Shown here: piece after piece, positions 1 to 6,526 of the stretch | How the letters are laid out: each line of letters begins with the position of its first letter | How positions within the stretch are numbered: position 1 is the stretch's first letter | Assembly: GCA_944332645.1 (NCBI GenBank) | Contig: CALVKK010000050.1 | Location: forward strand, 1-8,221 | Origin: an uncultured Bacilli bacterium | Lineage (GTDB): Bacteria > Bacillota_I > Bacilli_A > RF39 > UBA660 | Reading direction: 5' to 3' | DNA: 8,221 nucleotides | The notes under the pieces: generated by a model | What the model saw: the letters and a program-made list of their open reading frames with translations, nothing else | What the model was told of the DNA's origin: nothing | The model's database searches: none | Translations under genes and position numbers: made by a program

Positions 1-227
1 ATGCCGGAATTTTAGATGGTGATATTGTCATTGTCGAAAGAAAAAATACCGCTAATAATGGCGATATTGTCGTTGCTATGACCGATGAAAACGAAGTAAC
101 ATTAAAAACCTTCTATAAGGAAAAAGATCATTTTAGATTACAACCAGAAAATGATACAATGGAACCATTTATTATGGATAATGTTACAATTTTAGGTAAA
201 GCGATTGGATTATATCGAAAAATATAA
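1..227 (+). CDS. lexA: LexA SOS repressor, C-terminal part (5' end outside window)
   Basis: This is the 3' end of the gene for LexA, the repressor of the SOS DNA-damage regulon, which cleaves itself when stimulated by RecA filaments. The reading frame has whole codons from base 3 and runs 74 codons to TAA at 225-227. What is visible is the C-terminal half of the S24 peptidase domain. It begins with AGILDGDIVIV, which in the family directly follows the catalytic-serine segment, so the serine lies just off the left edge. The catalytic lysine is visible in VTLKTFYKE (codon 105-107). LRLQPEN-type and TMEP motifs follow (here FRLQPENDTMEP), then the ending VTILGKAIGLYRK. The match to Bacillus-type LexA is close throughout as I remember that sequence. 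The DNA-binding domain and any autoregulatory operator are outside the window. The gene converges on ftsK. Confidence 0.95.
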   Translation, partial: AGILDGDIVIVERKNTANNGDIVVAMTDENEVTLKTFYKEKDHFRLQPENDTMEPFIMDNVTILGKAIGLYRKI

Positions 228-260
228 AGACTTCTCAATTTATGAAAAGTCTTTTTCTTT
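226..260. terminator. Bidirectional intrinsic terminator between convergent lexA and ftsK
   Basis: The arms 226-237 and 243-254 pair over 12 positions with one C/A mismatch (234/246) around a 5-nt loop, ATTTA. On the + strand the hairpin runs into a T-rich tract (252-260). On the - strand it is followed by TTTATATTTTT, so it can end both lexA and ftsK transcripts. The lexA stop codon (225-227) overlaps the base of the stem, and the ftsK stop is 5 nt beyond the tract side. Confidence 0.85.
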
Positions 261-2470
261 TACTCATCTTTATTTTCTAATTTTACTAATACTTCACGAG
301 GTTTAGAGCCATTAGAGGGACCAATTATTCCCCTTTCTTCTAACAGATCGATTGCTCTAGCTGCACGATTGTATCCAAGTCTAAATCTTCTTTGTAATAA
401 TGAAGCACTGGCCTTGCCTTGGGTTACAACAAATTCAACAATTTCATTATATAGCGGTTCTTCAGTAGCATCTTTATCAACGCCTGTAGTAGCACCTTTC
501 AAATCTTCTGATTCATTAGTTAAGCTTTCATCATAATGTGCTTTTTGTTGAGAAACTGTAAAATCGACAACTGCTTTAATCTCTTCATCAGATACAAACG
601 TTCCTTGAACTCTGATTGGAACATTTTCACCTTGGGGCAAGAATAACATATCGCCTTTACCCAACAATTTTTCTGCTCCTGTCATATCTAAAATTGTTCT
701 AGAATCAATACTTGAAGAAACAGCAAAAGAAATTCGTGATGGAATATTTGCTTTAACAACGCCAGTAATTACATCAGTGGAAGGTCTTTGTGTAGCGACA
801 ATCAAATGAATGCCAGCAGCTCTTGCCATTTGAGTAATGCGCATAATTGATTCTTCTACTTCCTTGGCTGCTACTAACATAAGATCAGCTAGTTCATCAA
901 TAATAACGACAATATAAGGTAATTTCTTTATCTGACCATATTCATCTTTCATTTTGTTTTTTTTATCTAAATAAGCGTTATATCCCGCAATATTCTTAGT
1001 TCCACTTTGTTCAAACAAATCATAACGATGTTCCATCTCAGCTACTATTTTTTTTAAAACAATATTTGCTTTTTTAGGATCCGTTACAACCGGTGTTTTT
1101 AAATGTGGTGCTCCATTATAAACTGACAATTCAACTTTCTTAGGATCAATTAAAACTAATTGAACTTCTTCAGGTTTAGTTCGCATTAATATCGACACCA
1201 ACATACTGTTAATACAAACAGATTTACCACTTCCAGTAGCACCTGCTACCAATAAATGTGGGGTTTTGTTAATTTCACAATAAATTGGTTTTCCCATAAT
1301 ATCTTTACCTAAAGTAACTAACAATTTAGATTCTTCTAAGCTTTTAGGAATGGATTCTAATATTTCCCTAACTGTTACAGAAGTAACAGTTTTATTAGGT
1401 ATTTCGATACCAATAGTTTTTTTGCCAGGTATTGGTGCTTGAATGTGAACACTTTTAGCAGCTAAGGCTAAAGCTAATTCTTTATCTAAACTAACAATAC
1501 GACTTAATTTAGTGCCAGCTTTAACTTCTATTTCATATTGTGTTACTGCTGGACCAATATTAATTGTGACAACTTTGGCTTCAACCCCAAAATCGTGAAA
1601 AACCGTCTGCAAAATATTAACTGTATCTTTAATAGAATCTTGATTTTCTTTATTGCTTTTCTTAAATGGTTTATTAAGTAAAGTTATAGGTGGAAATTGA
1701 TAATTACGATTAAATTCTTTTATATCATCCAATTCGATCGTTTCAATTTCCTCTTTAACTAGGTCTTTATTATCTTCATTAATTAACTCATCCATACTAG
1801 AAATAATAATTTTATCATCCTTATCATATTCATCTTCAACTTTTTTAATATGTTCTTTATCTTTAACTTTATGAGTTAGTTTTATAGTTTCTTTAACTGT
1901 TTTTTCAACACCTTTTTTCAATGATTTAATTACATCATATATGGTAATACCAGTAAACATAATAAGTCCACAAATTATTAAAACAATACTTACAATATTA
2001 GCTCCGTTTAAAGAAACCAACTTGACTAATGAAACACTTAACAAAGCACCAATCATTCCCCCGCCTTGAATATCAGTATTACCATCGATAAAATTATTGA
2101 GGTTTTCAAAAGTCTCTTCAAAAACAATACTATAACCAATATTATTATCCGTTGATAATTCCCTTACATACCCTAAATGAAACAAACATAATACGCCTAA
2201 AATAATTATATATAAACCGACCAATTTAGAAGTTAACAAATCTGGTTTTTGACGCTTTACAATCATATATCCACCAATTATACCTATGATAATCAAAAAA
2301 ATAGACCATAAAACACCAACTAAAAAGCCAGCAAAGCCACTAATTACATCAGCTAGAATACCAAAACGACAGCAACCGATAATCGCTACTAATATAAGTA
2401 AAATTCCATATATCTCAACTCTAGCATGATTGTCTTTTTTAGCATCTTTCCGCACTTTCTTTTTAGTCAT
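260..2470 (-). CDS. ftsK: FtsK/SpoIIIE family DNA translocase
   Basis: A membrane-anchored hexameric ATPase that pumps double-stranded DNA and clears the chromosome from the division septum. With the ATG at 2470 it has 736 residues. The first 180 or so hold about four to five hydrophobic membrane segments. A charged linker (about 185-260) follows, then the motor. Walker A GATGSGKS is at 410-417, Walker B VVIIDEL at 521-527, and the motif ATQRPSTDVITG follows at about 559-570. The last 65 or so residues form the gamma winged-helix domain (LLQRRFRLGYNRAARAIDLLEERG), which reads directional sites on DNA. The linker is short, as in Firmicutes SpoIIIE/SftA-type proteins. The frame could also start three codons earlier at a GTG (2479), but that GTG lies in the ribosome binding site AGAGGGTGA, so the ATG is preferred. 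It has its own promoter downstream of eno. Whether it works in vegetative division or sporulation cannot be told. Confidence 0.96.
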   Translation of the reverse strand: MTKKKVRKDAKKDNHARVEIYGILLILVAIIGCCRFGILADVISGFAGFLVGVLWSIFLIIIGIIGGYMIVKRQKPDLLTSKLVGLYIIILGVLCLFHLGYVRELSTDNNIGYSIVFEETFENLNNFIDGNTDIQGGGMIGALLSVSLVKLVSLNGANIVSIVLIICGLIMFTGITIYDVIKSLKKGVEKTVKETIKLTHKVKDKEHIKKVEDEYDKDDKIIISSMDELINEDNKDLVKEEIETIELDDIKEFNRNYQFPPITLLNKPFKKSNKENQDSIKDTVNILQTVFHDFGVEAKVVTINIGPAVTQYEIEVKAGTKLSRIVSLDKELALALAAKSVHIQAPIPGKKTIGIEIPNKTVTSVTVREILESIPKSLEESKLLVTLGKDIMGKPIYCEINKTPHLLVAGATGSGKSVCINSMLVSILMRTKPEEVQLVLIDPKKVELSVYNGAPHLKTPVVTDPKKANIVLKKIVAEMEHRYDLFEQSGTKNIAGYNAYLDKKNKMKDEYGQIKKLPYIVVIIDELADLMLVAAKEVEESIMRITQMARAAGIHLIVATQRPSTDVITGVVKANIPSRISFAVSSSIDSRTILDMTGAEKLLGKGDMLFLPQGENVPIRVQGTFVSDEEIKAVVDFTVSQQKAHYDESLTNESEDLKGATTGVDKDATEEPLYNEIVEFVVTQGKASASLLQRRFRLGYNRAARAIDLLEERGIIGPSNGSKPREVLVKLENKDE

Positions 2471-2492
2471 TCTAATCACCCTCTACTATACG

Positions 2493-2521
2493 ATTATACC
2501 ATATAATCAAAGAAAATGATA
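2493..2521 (-). promoter_or_regulatory. Promoter of ftsK (extended -10)
   Basis: On the - strand an extended -10, TGGTATAAT (2493-2501), lies about 23 bases before the ftsK ATG. The -35 at a 17-nt spacing (2516-2521, TATCAT) is poor, which an extended -10 can offset. It sits directly after the T tract of the eno terminator, so ftsK appears to be transcribed separately from the murD-eno operon. Confidence 0.7.
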
Positions 2522-2523
2522 GC

Positions 2524-2550
2524 AAAAAAAGGAATTAGTTCGATAATTCC
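2524..2550 (-). terminator. Intrinsic terminator of eno, overlapping its stop codon
   Basis: Read on the - strand, GGAATTA (2544-2550) pairs perfectly with TAATTCC (2531-2537) around the loop TCGAAC, and seven T follow (2524-2530). The eno stop codon TAA (2535-2537) forms the first three bases of the 3' arm and the last eno codons form the loop and 5' arm, so the terminator is partly coding sequence. Confidence 0.9.
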
Positions 2551-3761
2551 TCTTCAATTCTAAGTAATTGGTTGTATTTACAAATGCGATCAGTTCTAGA
2601 TAATGATCCTGTTTTAATTTGACCTAAATCAAGACCTACTGCTAAATCAGCAATAGTTGTATCTTCTGTTTCACCACTACGGTGAGAAATAATTGTCTTA
2701 TAATTGTTTTTCTTAGCTAATTCGATTGTTTCTAATGTTTCAGTTATTGTTCCAATTTGATTAACTTTTAAAAGAATAGCATTACCAGCCTTGTGATCAA
2801 TAGCATATTGTAAATACTTCTTATTAGTAACAAATAAATCATCGCCTACAAGTTGAAGTTTATCCCCCAATTCCTTAGTGATTTTAACAAACCCATCCCA
2901 ATCATTCTCATCGACTGGATCTTCAATCGAAATAATTGGATAATCTTTGCACAATTCTTTATAGAAGTCAATTAATTGATTAACATCTAACTTCCTATCT
3001 TCACCTTTTAAGTTATAAATACCATCTTCGTAAAATTCGCTAGCAGCTACATCAAGTCCAATATTAACATCAACACCAGGAATATAATTAGCTTTTTTGA
3101 TTGCTTCAACAATCAAATCCAAAGCTTCACGATTACTTTTTAAATTAGGAGCAAAACCACCTTCATCACCGACATTAGTATTATAACCTTTTTCCTTTAA
3201 AACATTTTTTAATGTATGAAATACTTCAGCACCGATTCTTAATCTTTCATTAAATGTATAGGAATTAGGAATGATCATAAATTCCTGAAAATCTAAATTG
3301 TTGTCAGCATGAACGCCACCATTTAAAATATTCATCATCGGTCTAGGTAAAGTTGTTCCATTACCGATATAGCGATATAATGGTTTCCCACTAGTAATAC
3401 TAGCAGCTTTTAACACTGCCATCGAAACGCCTAAAGTAGCATTCGCACCTAAATTAGATTTATTTTCAGTTCCATCTAATTGGATCAAAGTTTTATCGAT
3501 TAATGCTTGATCCATAGCATCCATACCAATCAATTTTTCTCGAATAATTGTATTAACATTATTGACAGCTTTTAAAACACCTTTACCCATATATCTATTA
3601 TCATTATCTCTTAGTTCTAAAGCTTCACGACTTCCTGTTGAAGCACCGCTAGGTACAATCGCTCTACCTAAAACGCCGTTTTCTAAAATAACATCAACCT
3701 CAACTGTTGGATTTCCTCTTGAATCTAATACTTCTCTTGCTTTTATATTTTTTATTTTCAT
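2535..3761 (-). CDS. eno: Enolase (phosphopyruvate hydratase)
   Basis: Interconverts 2-phosphoglycerate and phosphoenolpyruvate in glycolysis, as a cytoplasmic, Mg-dependent enzyme. At 408 residues it is about 20 shorter than the usual 425-435, but all key residues are present. They are SGASTG at 38-43, H151, E160 in FQEFM, the general base pair E200 (GDEGGFAPN) and K332 (LLKVNQIGT), the Mg ligands D237, E280 and D307, and HRSGETED (360-367) and K383 (KTGSLSRTDR). The shortness comes from small loop deletions and a short C-terminus, not from truncation of either domain. The start ATG has AAAGGGTGAT upstream, which overlaps the stop of the PEBP-family gene 12 bp away, so eno is the last gene of the murD operon. 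Internal NGGVHADN replaces the NGGEHADN of Bacillus and E. coli, a variant I recall from other enolases. Confidence 0.98.
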   Translation of the reverse strand: MKIKNIKAREVLDSRGNPTVEVDVILENGVLGRAIVPSGASTGSREALELRDNDNRYMGKGVLKAVNNVNTIIREKLIGMDAMDQALIDKTLIQLDGTENKSNLGANATLGVSMAVLKAASITSGKPLYRYIGNGTTLPRPMMNILNGGVHADNNLDFQEFMIIPNSYTFNERLRIGAEVFHTLKNVLKEKGYNTNVGDEGGFAPNLKSNREALDLIVEAIKKANYIPGVDVNIGLDVAASEFYEDGIYNLKGEDRKLDVNQLIDFYKELCKDYPIISIEDPVDENDWDGFVKITKELGDKLQLVGDDLFVTNKKYLQYAIDHKAGNAILLKVNQIGTITETLETIELAKKNNYKTIISHRSGETEDTTIADLAVGLDLGQIKTGSLSRTDRICKYNQLLRIEEELSN

Positions 3762-3773
3762 TATATCACCCTT

Positions 3774-4220
3774 TTAATTTCTATATAATCCCTTTATATT
3801 AGCACTATCTAACACATGACTAACCATTTTATCTTTTAATTCTTGATAACTAAAACCATTTTCTATTTTTAAGAAACAATCTAAAGCATAAACCGTTATA
3901 TCATAATAGTGTGGTCTATCAGGTGGAGCCATACCTCCATAGTTATTGCGATTAAAATCGTTTTTTCCTTCGATGAAGTTATGCTCATTTAAACTAGCAT
4001 TTTCTTCTAGATATGGTTTATCTAAATTAGCGACTAACCAATGAACAAAATCGTGACCGCAAACTGGTATTGCATCAAAATCCTCGACAATAACCGCAAA
4101 ACATTTAGTATTGTTGGGATACTCGCTAAATTCTAATGGTATTGATAAATTCATACTACCTCTTTTACCATATTTATCATCGATTGTCCCATTAACAATT
4201 CCTTTACTTTTAATTATCAT
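3774..4220 (-). CDS. YbhB/YbcL-family (PEBP-like, Raf kinase inhibitor-like) protein
   Basis: A 148-residue member of the phosphatidylethanolamine-binding-protein superfamily, bacterial YbhB/YbcL branch. The anion/phosphate-binding pocket motifs are visible: EDFDA (46-50, the DxDA motif), HDFVHWLVANL (56-66) and GKNDFN with YGGMAPPDRPHYY (85-106), followed by the TVYALD strand. There is no signal peptide, so it should be cytoplasmic. The biochemical role of this family in bacteria is not established. The ATG overlaps the murD stop as ATGA, and GAGGA lies 6 nt before it inside the murD 3' end, so it is probably translationally coupled to murD. It ends 12 bp before eno. Why a PEBP-like gene sits between a cell wall ligase and enolase is not evident; it may simply be operon packing. 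Confidence 0.9.
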   Translation of the reverse strand: MIIKSKGIVNGTIDDKYGKRGSMNLSIPLEFSEYPNNTKCFAVIVEDFDAIPVCGHDFVHWLVANLDKPYLEENASLNEHNFIEGKNDFNRNNYGGMAPPDRPHYYDITVYALDCFLKIENGFSYQELKDKMVSHVLDSANIKGLYRN

Positions 4221-5545
4221 TTCAATTCCTCAACAACTCTCTTAAAATCATCGCCACGATCTTCGAATTTTTCATATTGATCCCAAGATGCACAAGCAGG
4301 ACTTAACAAGATTACATCACCTGAAGATGACAAATTATAAGCTAGTTTAGTCGAATCTGCCAAATTGTCCTTTTGATAGCACTCTATCTTATTGGTATCG
4401 CAAAATTCCTTGATTCGCTCTTTAGTTTGACCATAACAAACAACTAATTTAACGTTTTTCATATGAGGCAATAACTCATCAAATGAATGTCCTCTATCTA
4501 ATCCGCCAAGTAATAAAATTGTCGGTTTATTAAATGAGTTCAATGCTGTTATAGTGGAAGTAACATTAGTTGCTTTAGAATCATTATAAAACTCCCTATC
4601 TGCTACTTTTTTTACAAATTCTAGCCGATGTTCTACTCCCGAAAATTTATTTAAAACTTCTTTAATAACTTCACTGGAAACGTTAAACTGTTTAGCAACG
4701 ACAATCGCACACATAATGTTTTCATAATTATGATTTCCTTTTACTCTGATATCATCCAGTTTTATTATTTCTTCATGATAATAGATCGCTTCATTTTTAA
4801 TACAAATCTCGCAATCTTTATAAGCTGAAAAATATACTTTTTTAGATTTAATATCATTAGTTAAATTAATAACATCCTCATCATTGCCATTTAAGATAGC
4901 TAAATCATCAGCAGTATGATGATTAAAAATCTTCTTTTTGCATCTTTGATAATTATCGTAAGTTTTAAAATGATCTAAATGAACTGGCGTTAGATTAGTT
5001 AAAATAGCAATATCTGTTTTGAAATCGTAAAAATCATGTAATTGTTGCGCTGATAATTCAATGACGATTATTTCATTTTCCTTTAATTTATCTATTAATG
5101 AACTCATTGGAAAACCAATATTACCACCTAAATGAACTGGTAAATTAGCCTCCCTTAATATTTCATAAGTTAAAGTTGTAGTTGTGGTTTTACCATTGCT
5201 TCCTGTAATTGCTATTATTTTGGTGTTTTTAGGTAAATAATGATAAGCCACCTCCAACTCGTTTATAACAGGTATATTTAATTTTTCAGCCTTTAAGCAA
5301 ACTTTATGATCTACCTTTATTCCCGGATTTTTAACTACATAATCAAAACTATTGTCTAATAGTTCTTCTGGTACATCAGTGACAATTAGGTTAATACCTA
5401 ATTCTCTTAATTCGTCAACTTTATCTTGGTCTTGTTCTTTCATATCAGTAATCAAAATTGAGCAGTTATGTCTAGCTAATAATTTAGCTACCTCATAACC
5501 AGATCTAGCCATCCCTAAGATAAACATTTTTTTATTATCATACAT
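4217..5545 (-). CDS. murD: UDP-N-acetylmuramoyl-L-alanine--D-glutamate ligase (MurD)
   Basis: Adds D-glutamate to UDP-MurNAc-L-Ala with ATP in the cytoplasmic stage of peptidoglycan synthesis. With the ATG at 5545 it has 442 residues, normal for MurD. An N-terminal Rossmann-like domain (FILGMARSGYEVAKLL) binds the UDP end. The P-loop GSNGKTT is at 115-121, followed by ELSAQQLHDF, NLTPVHLDHF, KGNHNYEN and EHRLE. The C-terminal domain carries YNDSKATN, LLGGLDRG and SPACASWDQYEKFEDRG, all MurD signatures. The frame is open for 19 more codons upstream to an ATG at 5602, but that stretch contains the promoter, and GGTGAT lies 5 nt before the ATG at 5545, so the shorter start is right. It is the first gene of the murD-PEBP-eno operon. 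A functional murD means this organism makes peptidoglycan, unlike wall-less Mollicutes. Confidence 0.96.
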   Translation of the reverse strand: MYDNKKMFILGMARSGYEVAKLLARHNCSILITDMKEQDQDKVDELRELGINLIVTDVPEELLDNSFDYVVKNPGIKVDHKVCLKAEKLNIPVINELEVAYHYLPKNTKIIAITGSNGKTTTTTLTYEILREANLPVHLGGNIGFPMSSLIDKLKENEIIVIELSAQQLHDFYDFKTDIAILTNLTPVHLDHFKTYDNYQRCKKKIFNHHTADDLAILNGNDEDVINLTNDIKSKKVYFSAYKDCEICIKNEAIYYHEEIIKLDDIRVKGNHNYENIMCAIVVAKQFNVSSEVIKEVLNKFSGVEHRLEFVKKVADREFYNDSKATNVTSTITALNSFNKPTILLLGGLDRGHSFDELLPHMKNVKLVVCYGQTKERIKEFCDTNKIECYQKDNLADSTKLAYNLSSSGDVILLSPACASWDQYEKFEDRGDDFKRVVEELK

Positions 5546-5561
5546 TTTTATCACCATTAAT

Positions 5562-5591
5562 ATTATATCACTTATAGGGTCAAATAGTAAA
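5562..5591 (-). promoter_or_regulatory. Promoter of the murD-PEBP-eno operon
   Basis: On the - strand an extended -10, TGATATAAT (5562-5570), has an upstream TTTACT or TTACTA (5585-5591) at 17-18 nt as a moderate -35. Transcription would begin about 10-15 nt before the murD ATG at 5545, leaving just room for the GGTGAT ribosome binding site. The site lies directly after the yqeY terminator. No better promoter is seen before the PEBP-family gene or eno. Confidence 0.75.
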
Positions 5592-5604
5592 TTTTTTAAC
5601 ATTT

Positions 5605-5636
5605 AAAAAGCAATTTAAAATAATATAAATTGCTTT
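5605..5636 (-). terminator. Intrinsic terminator of rpsU-yqeY
   Basis: The arms 5607-5617 and 5626-5636 pair perfectly over 11 bp (AAAGCAATTTA/TAAATTGCTTT) around an 8-nt AT loop, with T residues at the exit on the - strand. The stem is AT-rich and the T tract is short and partly within the stem. The yqeY stop codon (5635-5637) overlaps the base of the stem. Confidence 0.75.
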
Positions 5637-6081
5637 ATTCTAAACTATTTAGTTTTTCTTTTACCAATTTATTGACTAGTGCCATATCAGCTTTACCTTT
5701 TAACAATGGTGAAATTTTTCCCATTACTTTACCAATATCGGCTGAACTAGCAGGATTTACTTCAGAAAATACACTGTCAATAGTTTGATTAATTTCCTTT
5801 TCAGTCATCATCGCTGGCATGTATCTTTCTAAAATATCAATTTCTCTTTGGGTCTGCTTAATCAAATCACTGCGATCACTTTTTTCCAAATCAGCAATTG
5901 TTTCTTTTCGTGTTTTGATTTGTTTAGCAATTACTGAAACCATTTCCTCATCTGTTAATTCTCTTTTTTTACTGATTTCTTCCAACTGAATTGCTCCCTT
6001 AACCATTCTGATTACATTAAGTAATTCCTTATTTTGGTTTTTCATAGCATTTTTTAAATCAATCATTATTTTTTCTCTCAT
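5635..6081 (-). CDS. yqeY: GatB/YqeY domain-containing protein
   Basis: A 148-residue, mostly helical cytoplasmic protein of the YqeY family, whose C-terminal part resembles the tail domain of the GatB amidotransferase subunit. Its precise function is not known; a tRNA-related role is inferred from the domain. Recognisable stretches are LKNAMKNQNKELLNVIRMVK near the N-terminus, IDILERYMPAMMTEKEI in the middle, and IGKVMGKISPLLKGKADMALVN near the C-terminus, which agree closely with Bacillus YqeY as I remember it. The ATG at 6081 keeps the family N-terminus and has AAAGGAT 11 nt upstream. An internal ATG at 6066 would remove part of the first helix. It follows rpsU by 42 bp, the usual Firmicutes arrangement, with a short hairpin between them. 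Confidence 0.93.
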   Translation of the reverse strand: MREKIMIDLKNAMKNQNKELLNVIRMVKGAIQLEEISKKRELTDEEMVSVIAKQIKTRKETIADLEKSDRSDLIKQTQREIDILERYMPAMMTEKEINQTIDSVFSEVNPASSADIGKVMGKISPLLKGKADMALVNKLVKEKLNSLE

Positions 6082-6106
6082 AATCTTTTTATCCTTTCTA
6101 TTTAAT

Positions 6107-6125
6107 AAAAAAGCCCATTTGGCTT
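6107..6125 (-). terminator. Short hairpin with T run between rpsU and yqeY (leaky terminator)
   Basis: On the - strand AAGCC (6121-6125) pairs with GGCTT (6111-6115) across the loop AAATG, and six T (6107-6112) follow, two of them in the stem. The stem is only 5 bp but 3 of these are G-C pairs. The rpsU stop (6124-6126) lies in the 5' arm. No promoter is evident for yqeY, so I read this as a partial terminator that would lower yqeY expression relative to rpsU. Confidence 0.5.
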
Positions 6126-6315
6126 AATTATAATTTTTCTCACGACGACGACTATTTTTAATTGCTTCCTTTTTTGCTTCTCTTCTTCTTTCTCCTGGTT
6201 TACTATAATGTTCTCTTTTTCTTACTTCTTTTAGGAGGCCATCTTTGACATTTTTTTGTTTAAACATTTTTAGTGCACTATCAACATTGCCATTTTTGAC
6301 AACAACTTTAGACAT
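6124..6315 (-). CDS. rpsU: 30S ribosomal protein S21
   Basis: S21 is a small basic protein of the 30S subunit platform near the 3' end of 16S rRNA, with a role in initiation. The 63-residue product starts MSKVVVKNGNVDSALKMFKQ and contains KREHYSKPGERRREAKK, both standard for the family, and ends in an Arg/Lys-rich helix. The length is normal for Firmicutes S21. The start ATG has a very strong ribosome binding site, GGAAGGAGGG (6321-6330), 5 nt upstream. It is the first gene of rpsU-yqeY with a strong promoter about 30 bases before the start codon. Confidence 0.97.
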   Translation of the reverse strand: MSKVVVKNGNVDSALKMFKQKNVKDGLLKEVRKREHYSKPGERRREAKKEAIKNSRRREKNYN

Positions 6316-6345
6316 ATGATCCCTCCTTCCACATAACTACCTGAC

Positions 6346-6374
6346 ATTATAGCACTTTTTTCTTTATTTTACAA
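6346..6374 (-). promoter_or_regulatory. Strong promoter of rpsU-yqeY
   Basis: On the - strand -35 TTGTAA (6369-6374), a 17-nt spacer and a perfect -10 TATAAT (6346-6351) extended by TG at -15/-14 (TGCTATAAT). The A-rich upstream region and strong ribosome binding site fit a highly expressed ribosomal gene. Confidence 0.88.
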
Positions 6375-6396
6375 CTCTTTTTATTAAATTATATAG

Positions 6397-6435
6397 AAAA
6401 AAATCAAAAAGAATGCTTATTTTATTCTTTTTGAT
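6397..6435 (-). terminator. Intrinsic terminator downstream of the 297-residue membrane protein gene
   Basis: A perfect 12-bp stem, ATCAAAAAGAAT (6403-6414) with ATTCTTTTTGAT (6424-6435), and a 9-nt loop. On the - strand seven T follow (6397-6403, the last within the stem). It is 91 bases beyond the stop of the upstream gene and separates it from the rpsU promoter. The stretch 6436-6526 between stop and hairpin shows no gene or other structure. Confidence 0.85.
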
Positions 6436-6526
6436 CTATTTATGCCTAACTTCTTAACATTTAACTATTGCTAATTTTGACAGCATAGTGTGCCTATTTA
6501 TAAGCTTTATCTAAATTGATTAAATT

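Noticed and set aside
2471..2479. GTG at 2479 as the start of ftsK, adding three residues
   Set aside because: The GTG is part of the ribosome binding site AGAGGGTGA that serves the ATG at 2470, and it has no proper site of its own.
3760..3768. TGATATAAT at the eno start, identical to an extended -10
   Set aside because: It overlaps the eno ATG, so a transcript from it would begin inside the coding region and lack the start. It arises from the GGTGAT ribosome binding site followed by ATAATG.
3562..3777. 71-codon open frame on the + strand opposite the eno 5' end
   Set aside because: It lies wholly opposite conserved eno coding sequence, has no convincing ribosome binding site and encodes a low-complexity product; it is a shadow of eno.
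5562..5587. TTGACC (5578-5583) as the -35 of the murD promoter
   Set aside because: It is only 10 nt from the TATAAT, too close for sigma-70-type spacing, and no -10 lies 17 nt downstream of it.
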